A stretch of 64,000 nucleotides of DNA from Methanothrix sp. (GTDB taxonomy: Archaea; Halobacteriota; Methanosarcinia; Methanotrichales; Methanotrichaceae), in contig NZ_JANIHG010000002.1 of assembly GCF_024518575.1 (NCBI RefSeq), forward strand, positions 31,771 to 95,770, written 5' to 3'. The position numbers and the translations under genes are program-made. Every line of letters starts with the position of its first letter. Position 1 is the stretch's first letter. Below are positions 8,557 to 16,332 of this stretch, piece after piece. The notes beneath the pieces were generated by a model that saw nothing but the letters and a program-made list of their open reading frames with translations, did no database searches and was not told where the DNA came from.

Positions 8557-9798
8557 ATGCTAATCCGCAGCGCATTCCTCATTCAAAACGGGTCTCTCCT
8601 GAAGGATATCGACATTCTCATCGAGGGGAACCGCATCTCCGAGGTCGGAAGGGATTTGAGGCCAAATGATGATGAAGTCATAGATGCCAGAAACATGCTC
8701 GCAGTTCCGGGCCTGGTGAACAGCCACACGCATCTGGCCATGACGCTTCTGAGGGGTTATGCCGATGACATGGAGCTCATCCCCTGGCTCCGTGATAAGA
8801 TCTGGCCGCTGGAGGCGAGGCTCAGGCCATCTGATATCCGCGCAGGGGTCAGGCTGGGCTGCCTGGAGCTGATAAGGTTCGGAGTGACGTGCTATAACGA
8901 TATGTACTACTTCATGGATGAGACAGCTGCAGTCACCAGGGAGATGGGGATAAGGGGCGTGCTCTCAGGTGTGCTCTTCGATATGCGGCCTGAGCTTCTC
9001 GATGACGTCGAGCCGTTCATAAAAAAATGGAGAGATGACGATCTCATAAAGCCGGCTGTGGGCCCGCATGCTGTCTACACATGTTCAGAGGAGACGCTTC
9101 TCAGGGCGAGGGAGATCTCGGAGAGGTATGATGTAAAGATCCACATACACCTCTCAGAGACCAGGGATGAGGTCGATACATTTGTAAACCAGCGGCGTAT
9201 GACACCTGTGGAGTTCCTGGAAAGCCTTGGGTTTCTGAGCGAGAGGGTGGTGGCGGCACACTGCGTATGGTTGACGCCTAGAGACATGAGGATTCTTGCG
9301 GAGAGGCATGTGAACGTCGCCCACTGCCCTATAAGCAACCTCAAGCTCGCATCAGGCATCGCTCCGGTCGCGACACTCATCGAACAGGGGGTGAATGTCT
9401 GCCTGGGAACGGATGGGGCTTCGAGCAACAACAACCTGGACATCTTCGAGGAGATGAAGGTCGCAGCCGTGGTCCAGAAGTGCGCTGCAGGACGTCCAGC
9501 GATACTTCCCGCTGATGCTGTCTGGCGGATGGCCACAGAGAATGCATACAGGGCATTCTCCCTGGATATAGGTATCAGGCCCGGAGCCCTCGCGGATCTC
9601 GCCCTGATCAATATCAAGAGGCCATGGTTCACGCCTGAGACCTCGATGCTCTCACATCTGGTCTACAGCATGGCTGGCGGGGTCTGCTGGACGATATGCA
9701 ACGGAAGGGTGCTCATGAGGGATGGCGTGATCGAGGGAGAGGAGAAGATACTGGAGGAGGCGCAGCGAAGCTACGAGAGGCTGATCTCAGAGGAGTAG
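8557..9798 (+). CDS. amidohydrolase, 5'-deoxyadenosine/MTA/SAH deaminase type
   Basis: 413 residues of the TrzN/SsnA-like amidohydrolase family. Seen: zinc site NSHTHLAMTLLRGYADD (residues 59-75), the IHIHLSET strand near residue 196, AAHCVWL near 228, and LGTDGASSNNNLD near 285. Methanogen members (the DadD group) deaminate 5'-deoxyadenosine, S-adenosylhomocysteine and methylthioadenosine, recycling the product of radical SAM enzymes; three radical SAM genes are in this window. The ATG lies about 20 nt after an AT-rich TATA-like GTATTAATATC at 8527, suggesting a leaderless message. The substrate preference cannot be read from sequence. Confidence 0.88.
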   Translation: MLIRSAFLIQNGSLLKDIDILIEGNRISEVGRDLRPNDDEVIDARNMLAVPGLVNSHTHLAMTLLRGYADDMELIPWLRDKIWPLEARLRPSDIRAGVRLGCLELIRFGVTCYNDMYYFMDETAAVTREMGIRGVLSGVLFDMRPELLDDVEPFIKKWRDDDLIKPAVGPHAVYTCSEETLLRAREISERYDVKIHIHLSETRDEVDTFVNQRRMTPVEFLESLGFLSERVVAAHCVWLTPRDMRILAERHVNVAHCPISNLKLASGIAPVATLIEQGVNVCLGTDGASSNNNLDIFEEMKVAAVVQKCAAGRPAILPADAVWRMATENAYRAFSLDIGIRPGALADLALINIKRPWFTPETSMLSHLVYSMAGGVCWTICNGRVLMRDGVIEGEEKILEEAQRSYERLISEE

Positions 9799-10142
9799 AT
9801 GCGTTTCACACCGTTAATGGTGACGCGAGACGGGCTGATCTGCGGCTTGAAACCAGGCCAGGATGTTATGCCAGACCGCAAGGCAGAGCATCATCAACTG
9901 CTTTTTTAGCATACCATCAGTGTGCCTCACCCAAGCTCCTGGAAATGCGCGCTCTTCCTGTGATTAAGTTAAAATAAATGAATGTCCAAGCATCCACTGC
10001 CGGATTCTCCGGCCTGTGGTGGGATCAGATGATGTGATGCAAGGACCACAGCGGACGCGACATAATAAAAAGGATGCTTCACGCGTTCGCGCCATGACCT
10101 TGCTGATCGATCCCTGCCCAGCGGGCACGTCTCTATGACACC
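9799..10142 (+). other. 344-nt convergent intergenic region without a recognisable gene
   Basis: Lies between the 3' ends of the amidohydrolase and the peroxiredoxin. The only notable item is a run of six T at about 9902 that could terminate transcription from the left. Short ORFs here have no protein-like features. Confidence 0.5.
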
Positions 10143-10805
10143 TCATCTTGATATCTTCTTGTGGCAGAACCACCAGTCGTAGCAGTCGTACATCTTGAGC
10201 CTTTCCTTTGCGCTCTTCTCGTCTGTTGGCGGCGGTATGATGACCTCATCGCCTATGAGATCGTTGTTCGGCCAGTTGGCCGGCGTTGCCACCTTGTTCT
10301 TGTCCACAACCTGCAGAGCCTCCACCACCCTGAGAACCTCGTCTATGTTCCTCCCAACCTCCTGAGGGTAGTAGAGCATCAGCCTTATTATTCCGCTCGG
10401 GTCCACTATGAATACAGCTCTCACAGTGTTCGATCCCTTGCCGGGATGGATCATGCCGAGCAGATCGGCGACCTCTCCAGTGTCCGCTATGATCGGGAAC
10501 TTTATCTCAACCCCCATCTTCTCCCTGATCCACTCGGTCCACTTCATGTGGGAGAAGACCTGATCTACTGAGAGGCCTATGAGCTCGCAGTTGAGCTTCT
10601 TGAAGTCCTCCCTCCTCTTCTGGAACGCTATGAACTCCGTGGTGCATACGGGCGTGAAGTCTGCAGGATGGCTGAAGAGAACAAACCATTTGCCTGCGAG
10701 ATCATCCGGCAGAGTCATCGGACCATGTGTGGTCCTCACCTCCATTCTCGGAAGCCTGTCCCCGAGGAGAGGCATCCCAAAATCAATCTCAGTTGTGCAG
10801 CTCAT
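10143..10805 (-). CDS. peroxiredoxin, Prx6-type archaeal
   Basis: 220 residues. Reduces hydrogen peroxide and organic peroxides using a peroxidatic cysteine: [15 protein letters not shown] places it near residue 49. The long C-terminal extension ends [13 protein letters not shown], giving the two extra cysteines found in archaeal Prx6 proteins (the resolving pair), so a 2-Cys mechanism through a C-terminal disulfide is likely. Conserved Arg and Thr of the active site are present ([18 protein letters not shown]). It is a single-gene unit in an oxygen-sensitive methanogen, consistent with oxidant defence. Confidence 0.95.
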   Translation of the reverse strand: MSCTTEIDFGMPLLGDRLPRMEVRTTHGPMTLPDDLAGKWFVLFSHPADFTPVCTTEFIAFQKRREDFKKLNCELIGLSVDQVFSHMKWTEWIREKMGVEIKFPIIADTGEVADLLGMIHPGKGSNTVRAVFIVDPSGIIRLMLYYPQEVGRNIDEVLRVVEALQVVDKNKVATPANWPNNDLIGDEVIIPPPTDEKSAKERLKMYDCYDWWFCHKKISR

Positions 10806-11120
10806 ACGAGATCCCCCAATTTCTGGACTGCTGCTCGCGCTGCCAGGGCCATGCGGCTTCAGGCAGTACGACGTGCGCTGCGGTCCCGACCTCAGGATAT
10901 CGATCGGCAGTTTCGTTGCGCAGAATACTTACCGAACGTCAAAATGCCCGGCGGCTTTATAGATACGCTTTGGCACAGAGGAACTGCATCATCGCAGTCG
11001 ATAGTTTGGTGCGGTTTTGAGTCCGCCCACCAAGCTCACCAACGACTCCCCAGAGATGGCAGCTGTCTATGTGACCGACCGCAGATAGCAGCAGTCTATT
11101 TTTATTAAGCGATCGGATGC

Positions 11121-11338
11121 GAACGCTCCCCGCCCTGAAGGGCGTAGCTTCTAGGCTCACCGCCAGAGACTGCGCTCCCAGTCTCATATGTGATAGATCC
11201 CCAGGCGGCACTTCCTGCCTTCCTAGATCATCTCTTGAAGTAAAATTAGTCGTCGTCATTTAATATAGATATCGCCCCGAAGGGGGGCTTCGCTCTCATC
11301 CTAAGGGCGGGGTCCTCTCGCTTCGCTCTCCCAAAGAT
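11121..11338 (-). mobile_element. IS200/IS605-type internal-deletion derivative, copy A
   Basis: This about 218-bp block aligns along its whole length with the block at 33971-34176 in the opposite orientation. Shared landmarks read on the minus strand: TTTGGGAG..GCGAAGCGAGAGGACC at the left end, GAGACTGGG and TCTCTGGCGG in the middle, and CGCCCTTCAGGGCG followed by GAGCGTTC at the right end, after which the two copies stop matching. The right part encodes LEATPFRAG, resembling the C-terminus of TnpB (EAPPFRAG type). The left part matches the sequence preceding a tnpB start at 36236. It is therefore a left end joined to a right end with most of tnpB lost. Confidence 0.7.
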
Positions 11339-11442
11339 AAACCTTGTGAACCTTTCCAGGTTCATGTGCATTTCAAGACTGGAGCTGCGCCCTGATGACC
11401 GGCCAGGAATGTCAGACCTTGCTATTATTTGCAAATATGGCT

Positions 11443-11751
11443 CTACCTCGGTCTCAGTTTCCCCTCCTCCTCGAGCTGTTTCTTCACCTTCGCCCAGATG
11501 TGCTCCCGCTTGTATATCTCCCTGACAAGCTTTATATCCGGGAATGATATCGCCTCGCCCATGCAGAGATTGGCGCAGGTAGTGCAGCCAACAACGCATT
11601 GATTTGGCCTTGCAACCACAGGCCCATCCTCTGTCCAGTCATACACATCCCTCATACAATTCATGCACATCCCGCACTTCACACACTTTTCGCGATCTAT
11701 TGTGGGATGCCAGGTTATCTTCTCCCTCGGGTAGCCAACAAGCCATGCCAT
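11443..11751 (-). CDS. 4Fe-4S dicluster ferredoxin-like protein
   Basis: 102 residues with two cysteine groups: CVKCGMCMNC near residue 20 and CVVGCTTCANLC near residue 55, compatible with two [4Fe-4S] clusters but with spacing unlike a classic 2[4Fe-4S] ferredoxin (CVVGCTTC has an extra residue). An N-terminal YPREKITWHPTIDREK resembles subunits that dock to a larger oxidoreductase. The C-terminal 30 residues are charged and have no cysteines. A TATA box lies 31-38 nt upstream of the ATG. No partner enzyme is adjacent, so it probably acts as a free electron carrier. Confidence 0.85.
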   Translation of the reverse strand: MAWLVGYPREKITWHPTIDREKCVKCGMCMNCMRDVYDWTEDGPVVARPNQCVVGCTTCANLCMGEAISFPDIKLVREIYKREHIWAKVKKQLEEEGKLRPR

Positions 11752-11781
11752 GCTTTCACCAAATTCAAATCAACACTTTTC

Positions 11782-11789
11782 GATTTAAA
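11782..11789 (-). promoter_or_regulatory. TATA box of the ferredoxin gene
   Basis: TTTAAATC on the minus strand, 31-38 nt before the ATG at 11751, giving a very short leader. The region between it and the TauE gene is AT-rich. Confidence 0.55.
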
Positions 11790-11906
11790 GTTTTCGAGAT
11801 GCAAAGTCTATTAGTTTTTACAGATAATTTTTATTTTCTCAGATGTGTCCTCTAAAAAACTGCTTATCCGTTTGTCTGTATAGCTGATCACAATAGCGTT
11901 TAGGTA

Positions 11907-11928
11907 ACACTGTTAATGATAACAGTGT
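11907..11928. promoter_or_regulatory. perfect 9-bp palindrome, putative operator
   Basis: ACACTGTTA-ATGA-TAACAGTGT is a perfect inverted repeat with a 4-nt centre. It lies about 35 bp upstream of the TATA box of the TauE gene and about 120 bp upstream of the divergent ferredoxin TATA box. No T-run follows it on either strand, so it looks more like a binding site for a dimeric regulator than a terminator. Confidence 0.5.
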
Positions 11929-11962
11929 GAATTTGCGCGTTACAATATCCCAGGATAGCAAA

Positions 11963-11970
11963 GATTTAAA
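11963..11970 (+). promoter_or_regulatory. TATA box of the TauE/SafE gene
   Basis: GATTTAAATCG on the plus strand, matching the archaeal TATA consensus, about 80 nt before the chosen ATG at 12049; transcription would start near 11993-11996 and leave a leader of about 55 nt. Confidence 0.55.
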
Positions 11971-12048
11971 TCGAGAAAAATCGATTCATAAATTGTGGCT
12001 GCACGCCACACATGGCAGCATCTCTGGTGCTGTCTGGAGGGATGCGAT

Positions 12049-12951
12049 ATGAATGGAAGATTTTGGCAGGTATACAGGCCAGTAATCGTACTTCTGGTTG
12101 TTATAACGGCTCTTGCGATATGGTCGTACCTTTCCGGAGGGGACAGGCTGAGCGGCGTGCCGCTGCTGACTCCTCTGAGAGGCGTATTGCTGATTGTGGT
12201 TGGCCTTGCAGCTGGTTTCCTCGGCGGATTGATTGGAACCGGCGGATGCAGCATCATGCTCCCGGTGATACATTTCTGGATGGGCTACCCAGCGCCCATC
12301 GCGATTGGCACGACGATCTTTGCGGTCATCTTCACCGCCACCTCAGGGGGCTACGGCCACCTCATCCGGAAAAATCTGGACAGAAGAGCAACTCTCTGGC
12401 TCGCCGGCGGCGGTATTCTTGGCGTGATCTTCGGCTCCTGGCTCTTCACGATTCTGGTCGGGCACATAGATCTCCTTCAGCTTATTCTGGGTCTGGCATT
12501 TCTGCTGCCAGCGATCAGGATGATCTACGAGGGCATCGGCCGCAGCAAGCCCAAGCAGGAGGGAAATGCTATCCCAGGTGGGAGCAGCGGCTTTGCGGTC
12601 TTCGGCTTTGCGATCGGCGTTCTGACTGGAATAGTGGGGCTGGGCGGAGGATATGCGCTCGTCCCGGGACTGATATACCTCTTCGGCGCACCAGTCTACA
12701 TCACCATGGGAACATCCCTGGCAGTCATGATTCCGATGGCTGTTGTTGCAGGAGGAATAAAGCTCGCACAGGGGTTCGTCGCGCTCACGACCGCGTTAAT
12801 CCTCGCAGCCGGAACGATCGTGGGAGCGCAGGTCGGAGCTGCTGTGATAAAGAGGTTCAGGCCGAATACGCTCAAGCTCATCTTCGGGCTCTACTTCCTG
12901 TACGTCTCGGTGAAGTTCATAGCAGCGTACTTCGGCATAGCGATATGGTGA
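12049..12951 (+). CDS. TauE/SafE family membrane transporter
   Basis: 300 residues with about eight hydrophobic helices in two related halves, each starting with a glycine-rich motif: GLIGTGGCSIMLPVI in the first half and GIVGLGGGYALVPGLIYL in the second. The family exports or imports sulfite, sulfonates, sulfoacetate or other small anions. The ATG at 12049 is chosen because GGAGG lies 8 nt upstream; an in-frame TTG/GTG at 11995 would add a polar tail. A sulfur anion substrate would fit a coenzyme M-making organism, but nothing here proves it. Confidence 0.88.
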   Translation: MNGRFWQVYRPVIVLLVVITALAIWSYLSGGDRLSGVPLLTPLRGVLLIVVGLAAGFLGGLIGTGGCSIMLPVIHFWMGYPAPIAIGTTIFAVIFTATSGGYGHLIRKNLDRRATLWLAGGGILGVIFGSWLFTILVGHIDLLQLILGLAFLLPAIRMIYEGIGRSKPKQEGNAIPGGSSGFAVFGFAIGVLTGIVGLGGGYALVPGLIYLFGAPVYITMGTSLAVMIPMAVVAGGIKLAQGFVALTTALILAAGTIVGAQVGAAVIKRFRPNTLKLIFGLYFLYVSVKFIAAYFGIAIW

Positions 12952-12965
12952 TTCGAGAGAGATGC

Positions 12966-13005
12966 TAAAAACTGAAAAAGAGCAGTCCGCCCTGTTGGGG
13001 GCGGA
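12966..13005 (-). terminator. hairpin terminator of the ribosomal stalk operon
   Basis: On the minus strand, directly after the rpl12 stop, TCCGCCC-CCAAC-GGGCGGA forms a 7-bp GC stem (12986-13005), followed by CTCTTTTTCAGTTTTTAG. Position and T tracts fit a transcription terminator for the nusG-rpl11-rpl1-rplP0-rpl12 operon. Confidence 0.75.
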
Positions 13006-13323
13006 TTAACCGAAGAGCGCTCCGAGGCCCTCGATTCCGCTCTCCTCGGCCTCTTCCTTTTTCTCCTCTTCCTCTGCCTTGGCTGCAGGCTTCTTTGCTT
13101 CGGTCCCTGCGGCAGATGCAGCTGGCGCGGCAGCTGCTACCGGCATGGCGGTCGCCTGGGAGAGGACCTTGTCGATATCAACGCCCTCAAGCGCCGAGAC
13201 CAGGGCCTTGATCCTGACCTCATCGGGCGTCACACCCGCTGCCTCTAGGACCTTCTTTATGCCATCATCGCTTACTTCCTTGCCTGAGCTATGTAGTAAC
13301 AGTGCTGCATATATGTATTCCAT
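13006..13323 (-). CDS. rpl12: 50S ribosomal protein P1 (L12)
   Basis: 105 residues from the ATG giving [19 protein letters not shown], the conserved archaeal start; an in-frame ATG three codons earlier is possible. The protein has the N-terminal dimerisation helices, an Ala/Pro hinge ([11 protein letters not shown]), a charged Lys/Glu tract and the C-terminal [10 protein letters not shown] that contacts elongation factors. It shares its acidic tail with the preceding gene product P0, as expected for stalk partners. Last gene of the operon. Confidence 0.96.
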   Translation of the reverse strand: MEYIYAALLLHSSGKEVSDDGIKKVLEAAGVTPDEVRIKALVSALEGVDIDKVLSQATAMPVAAAAPAASAAGTEAKKPAAKAEEEEKKEEAEESGIEGLGALFG

Positions 13324-13338
13324 TAAACTCACCTTTCT

Positions 13339-14301
13339 CTAACCAAACAGAGAACCCAGCCCCGCGGCTGCGTCCTCCTCTTCCTTCTTCTCCTCTACCT
13401 CTTCAACCTCTTCGACCTGCTTCTGCTCCGGCGCCACTTCAGTGGCAGACATCAAGCCTGCAATCGCCTGAGCATTGGCATGTGCCTTCATTATGACAAG
13501 ATCTATCATGCCGGGGACGGGTATACCGCGCTCGGCCACCAGATACCTCGCCCTGGATGCTGCACGCTGAACGATCGGGATCACAGTCTGAGGCGTCACA
13601 TAGGCCACCTCGACCGCGAAGGCAAGCGCCTTTCCAGCAGCCTCGGATATATCCCTCAGAACTGCATCCGTGTCCAGTGTGAGATCCTCTGCGGCGAAAA
13701 CCAGCCTGTCGCTGTAAGCGGCCCGGAGCTCCAGTCCCACGAGCTTCGGATATATCTCCATTAGCTGGAGGACTTCCGCCACCTTGGGAGATATCACATC
13801 GCCCTTCTTCGCGAGCACAACCCTCTGGTTTATCACGACCTTGCCGCCTTTTATGGCGGCAGGTATTCCAGCGCTCTGGAGCTTTCCGACCATCGGTCCT
13901 GGCGAGAAAGAGGTCTCGCCGCTCTCGACCACTATATCCATGGGGGCGACGGCGCCTGCCTTTATGGGCATCGGGCGCTTCTCCGCGTCCAGCATCCTCT
14001 TGAGCGCAAACGGATTCGCATCGGAGAATATCAGCGCTGTCTGGTCCTCGATGTAATCTGCGAGCGGCCTGAGCGATTCATCGGATTTCAGTATAGCCCT
14101 CCGGGCAATGTTGTTGTTGACAACCCTTACCTCAGAGAGGGGTCTCAGGATGCCGCGAATCCTCTGAAACTCACTTGCCGGAAGCTCGCGTATACACGCA
14201 ACGCCTACAACGCGACTGCTCCTTATCCGCTCCACGAGCTCGTCAACCTCTCTCAGCTTCCATTCAGGCACGCGAGCAACGTGGCGAACATCTGCTGACA
14301 T
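13339..14301 (-). CDS. rplP0: 50S ribosomal protein P0 (L10)
   Basis: 320 residues. Anchors P1 dimers to 23S rRNA at the GTPase centre. Seen: start MSADVRHVARVPEWK, the rRNA-binding part with VRVVNNNIARRAIL, TSFSPGPMVGKLQSAGIPA near residue 130, P1-binding helices towards residue 270, and the acidic tail ending GLGSLFG that matches the tail of P1. Its ATG abuts the rpl1 stop, and rpl12 follows by 15 nt. Confidence 0.96.
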   Translation of the reverse strand: MSADVRHVARVPEWKLREVDELVERIRSSRVVGVACIRELPASEFQRIRGILRPLSEVRVVNNNIARRAILKSDESLRPLADYIEDQTALIFSDANPFALKRMLDAEKRPMPIKAGAVAPMDIVVESGETSFSPGPMVGKLQSAGIPAAIKGGKVVINQRVVLAKKGDVISPKVAEVLQLMEIYPKLVGLELRAAYSDRLVFAAEDLTLDTDAVLRDISEAAGKALAFAVEVAYVTPQTVIPIVQRAASRARYLVAERGIPVPGMIDLVIMKAHANAQAIAGLMSATEVAPEQKQVEEVEEVEEKKEEEDAAAGLGSLFG

Positions 14302-14940
14302 CTAGATCACCCTTACCGCCGGCCCCATCGTCGTCTTGACATACACTGACTTCAGGTTGTGACGACCGTCCTTCAGGGTCTGCTCCAGCTTTGTGATTAC
14401 GGACTCTATGTTCTCTGCAAGCTGCCTGGCGTCCATGTCTCTCCTGCCCACAGCGATGTGGAATGTCGGCCTGTCTCTGGATCTTATCCTGACGATGTTC
14501 TTGAGCCTCGTGACCATCTGGGTGACATCCGCATTGGGCGGAAGTGGCGTGGGCATCTTTCCACGTTTGCCGAGAATGGGTCCGAGGGTCTTACCGATGA
14601 CTGGCATGAACTGCGTCTCGGCTATGAAGAAATCGTATTCATCCGCCAGCTTTCTCGCGTTCTTCCTGTTCTCCCCCAGAAGCTTCAGCTCCTCTGGAGG
14701 TATCACGTAGTCAGCGCCAGCGCCCTTCGCCTTGAGCGCAGTATCTCCAGCTGCGAAAACCGCGATTCTATTTGGCCTTCCACGCCCGTGTGGCAGTATA
14801 ACTTCAGTATCGATCCTGTTGCCGGGCTGTGTCAGATCTATGTTATGGAGATTTATGGCAAGATCGACGCTCTCCTTGAAGCCCCTGGGCGGGGCCTCAG
14901 AGATCGCCTTTTTGACTGCCTCTTCGATATTCTCTTTCAT
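14302..14940 (-). CDS. rpl1: 50S ribosomal protein L1
   Basis: 212 residues, forms the L1 stalk on 23S rRNA near the E site. Seen: PRGFKESVDLAINLHNID, TEVILPHGRGRPNRIAVFA near residue 45, and GKTLGPILGKRGKMPTPLP near residue 115, the RNA-contacting loop. In archaea L1 can repress its own operon by binding a leader that mimics its rRNA site; I did not find a convincing mimic here. It sits between rpl11 (55-nt gap) and rplP0 (no gap). Confidence 0.96.
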   Translation of the reverse strand: MKENIEEAVKKAISEAPPRGFKESVDLAINLHNIDLTQPGNRIDTEVILPHGRGRPNRIAVFAAGDTALKAKGAGADYVIPPEELKLLGENRKNARKLADEYDFFIAETQFMPVIGKTLGPILGKRGKMPTPLPPNADVTQMVTRLKNIVRIRSRDRPTFHIAVGRRDMDARQLAENIESVITKLEQTLKDGRHNLKSVYVKTTMGPAVRVI

Positions 14941-14995
14941 TCAGATCATCCGTAGTCCACGACTTTTGGTCTTCTACGGCTCCAAAGATCGCAAT

Positions 14996-15475
14996 TTAGG
15001 ACTTCGCCTCAAAGAGGTGGTCGTAGCTGCCAGACGCGAGCGCCTGCTGCACCTCTTTTGAGGTCATACCATCTATCTTTATCCCCAAGGAGCCACAGGT
15101 TCCCACGATCTCTCTGACCGCGCTCTTCAGGTTCTTCGAGAGAAGGTTCCTTCTCTTTATCTCTGCGATCTTTATCACCTGATCCATCGATATGTTACCA
15201 GCAAAGCTCTTCTTGTCACCGCTGCCCTTCTCAACCCCGGCCTCCTTCAGTATGAGCGCCGAGGTTGGAGGTGTGCCGACCTCTATCTCGAACTCGGTCC
15301 TGCTCTTCACCTTTATCTTCACAGGAACCTGCATGCCGTTCAGATCTTTGGTCAGCTCGTTTATCTTGGCGACAACAGCTGCTACATTGACACCGAGAGG
15401 TCCAAGCGCCGGGCCAAGGGGCGGTCCAGCAGTTGCCTTGCCACCTGATACCAGCGCCTCGACGACATTAGCCAA
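14996..15475 (-). CDS. rpl11: 50S ribosomal protein L11
   Basis: 159 residues. Binds the GTPase-associated region of 23S rRNA at the base of the P stalk. Seen: start MANVVEALVSGGKATAGPPL, then GPALGPLGVNVAAVVAKINE (PPLGPALGPLG flexible-arm signature), KIKVKSRTEFEIEVGTPPTS and the C-terminal rRNA-binding domain with REIVGTCGSLGIKIDG. Follows nusG by 6 nt. Confidence 0.96.
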   Translation of the reverse strand: MANVVEALVSGGKATAGPPLGPALGPLGVNVAAVVAKINELTKDLNGMQVPVKIKVKSRTEFEIEVGTPPTSALILKEAGVEKGSGDKKSFAGNISMDQVIKIAEIKRRNLLSKNLKSAVREIVGTCGSLGIKIDGMTSKEVQQALASGSYDHLFEAKS

Positions 15476-15481
15476 TATTGT

Positions 15482-15943
15482 TCACCTCTGAGCCTCTTCT
15501 TTGCTAAGGACTCTTACATGATCTCCTCTGACCGTTATGGGTATGGGCACCATGGCCTCGAAGAGCTCCACGGTTATCTCCTCTTTGGCCGAGTCGACCC
15601 GCTTCACCCTGGCCATCTCGCCCTTGAACGGCCCGGAGATCAGCTCCACAATGGCGCCCTCGCTTATGCCAACGACTGCAGGCTTTGGCGTCAGGAAGTG
15701 CTCAATCTCTGCGAAGCTGGATGCGCCTTTTATCACAGAGCGCGCATGTGGAACCCCCTGGATAGCCTGCTCCACTATCTCTGGGGCCGAAGCCTCCACC
15801 AATACGTAGCCCTTCAGCACATCAGGAACGAGTATTGCCCGTATGTCCAGCTTCTCCTTTCTCGCTATCTGGGCGACCAGATTCGCGACCGCTCGCTCCT
15901 GATTTGCGGTTGTCTTGACTACATATATGCTGGTCTCGGACAT
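15482..15943 (-). CDS. nusG: transcription elongation factor Spt5 (NusG)
   Basis: 153 residues from ATG 15943 ([20 protein letters not shown]), chosen because the TATA box lies just 23-30 nt upstream and homologues start here. NGN domain residues 1-85 binds RNA polymerase; KOW domain near residues 95-130 ([19 protein letters not shown]). With Spt4 it holds the polymerase clamp closed. In many archaea secE precedes nusG; no secE-like ORF is present in the 194 nt upstream, so the translocase subunit must be elsewhere. Confidence 0.95.
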   Translation of the reverse strand: MSETSIYVVKTTANQERAVANLVAQIARKEKLDIRAILVPDVLKGYVLVEASAPEIVEQAIQGVPHARSVIKGASSFAEIEHFLTPKPAVVGISEGAIVELISGPFKGEMARVKRVDSAKEEITVELFEAMVPIPITVRGDHVRVLSKEEAQR

Positions 15944-15965
15944 CCTCAGTCTAGAGGATAAACCA

Positions 15966-15973
15966 TATATAAA
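15966..15973 (-). promoter_or_regulatory. TATA box of the nusG-ribosomal operon
   Basis: CCTTTTTATATATGG on the minus strand contains a strong archaeal TATA element, 23-30 nt upstream of the nusG ATG. The message would be leaderless or nearly so. Confidence 0.75.
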
Positions 15974-16137
15974 AAGGTTTGTGACTGCTTTTAGCATTCC
16001 AGAGGGGCCGGATTCAGCAGATCCGGGGCTTCAGAAGTCCTGATCACATCCCACAGTATGCGCATAGCTTATATCCAATCGGATCTTCGCATACCACAAA
16101 ACCTGTTCGGATCCCAGGCGAGAAGGAGGTCGCAGAG

Positions 16138-16332
16138 TTGGAGGAAGACCAGAGCGTGCTCGACCAGTTCGTCCCGTTCTGCCCGAAATGCGGGAACGAG
16201 TGCATGCCCAAGGAGCTGCGGAGGGCTCTCGATTCCAAGAGCTGGAAGAAGATAATCGTTGAAACTATATACTATTGCCCCAGATGTGATAACTACTGGA
16301 GCGAAGGTCTGGTGGAAAAGGGCTATAAATGA
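16138..16332 (+). CDS. small zinc-ribbon protein
   Basis: 64 residues starting with TTG at 16138, supported by GGAGGT at 16125-16130, seven bases upstream. Two CxxC knuckles (FCPKCGNECMP near residue 14 and YCPRCDNYW near residue 46) form a zinc ribbon; the linker is charged. Its TGA overlaps the ATG of the following deacetylase-like gene (ATGA), so the two are coupled. A TATA-like GCTTATATCC lies at about 16068-16077. The family is unknown to me; the coupling suggests it acts with the deacetylase. Confidence 0.8.
   Translation: MEEDQSVLDQFVPFCPKCGNECMPKELRRALDSKSWKKIIVETIYYCPRCDNYWSEGLVEKGYK

Noticed and set aside
10957..11259. 100-codon minus-strand frame in the copy A element
   Set aside because: Only its middle (LEATPFRAG) resembles a TnpB end; the rest is element and flank sequence, so no protein is called.
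12012..12968. 318-codon frame overlapping the TauE gene in another frame
   Set aside because: It is Arg/His/Gly-rich without hydrophobic helices; the TauE frame has clear transmembrane repeats and an SD.
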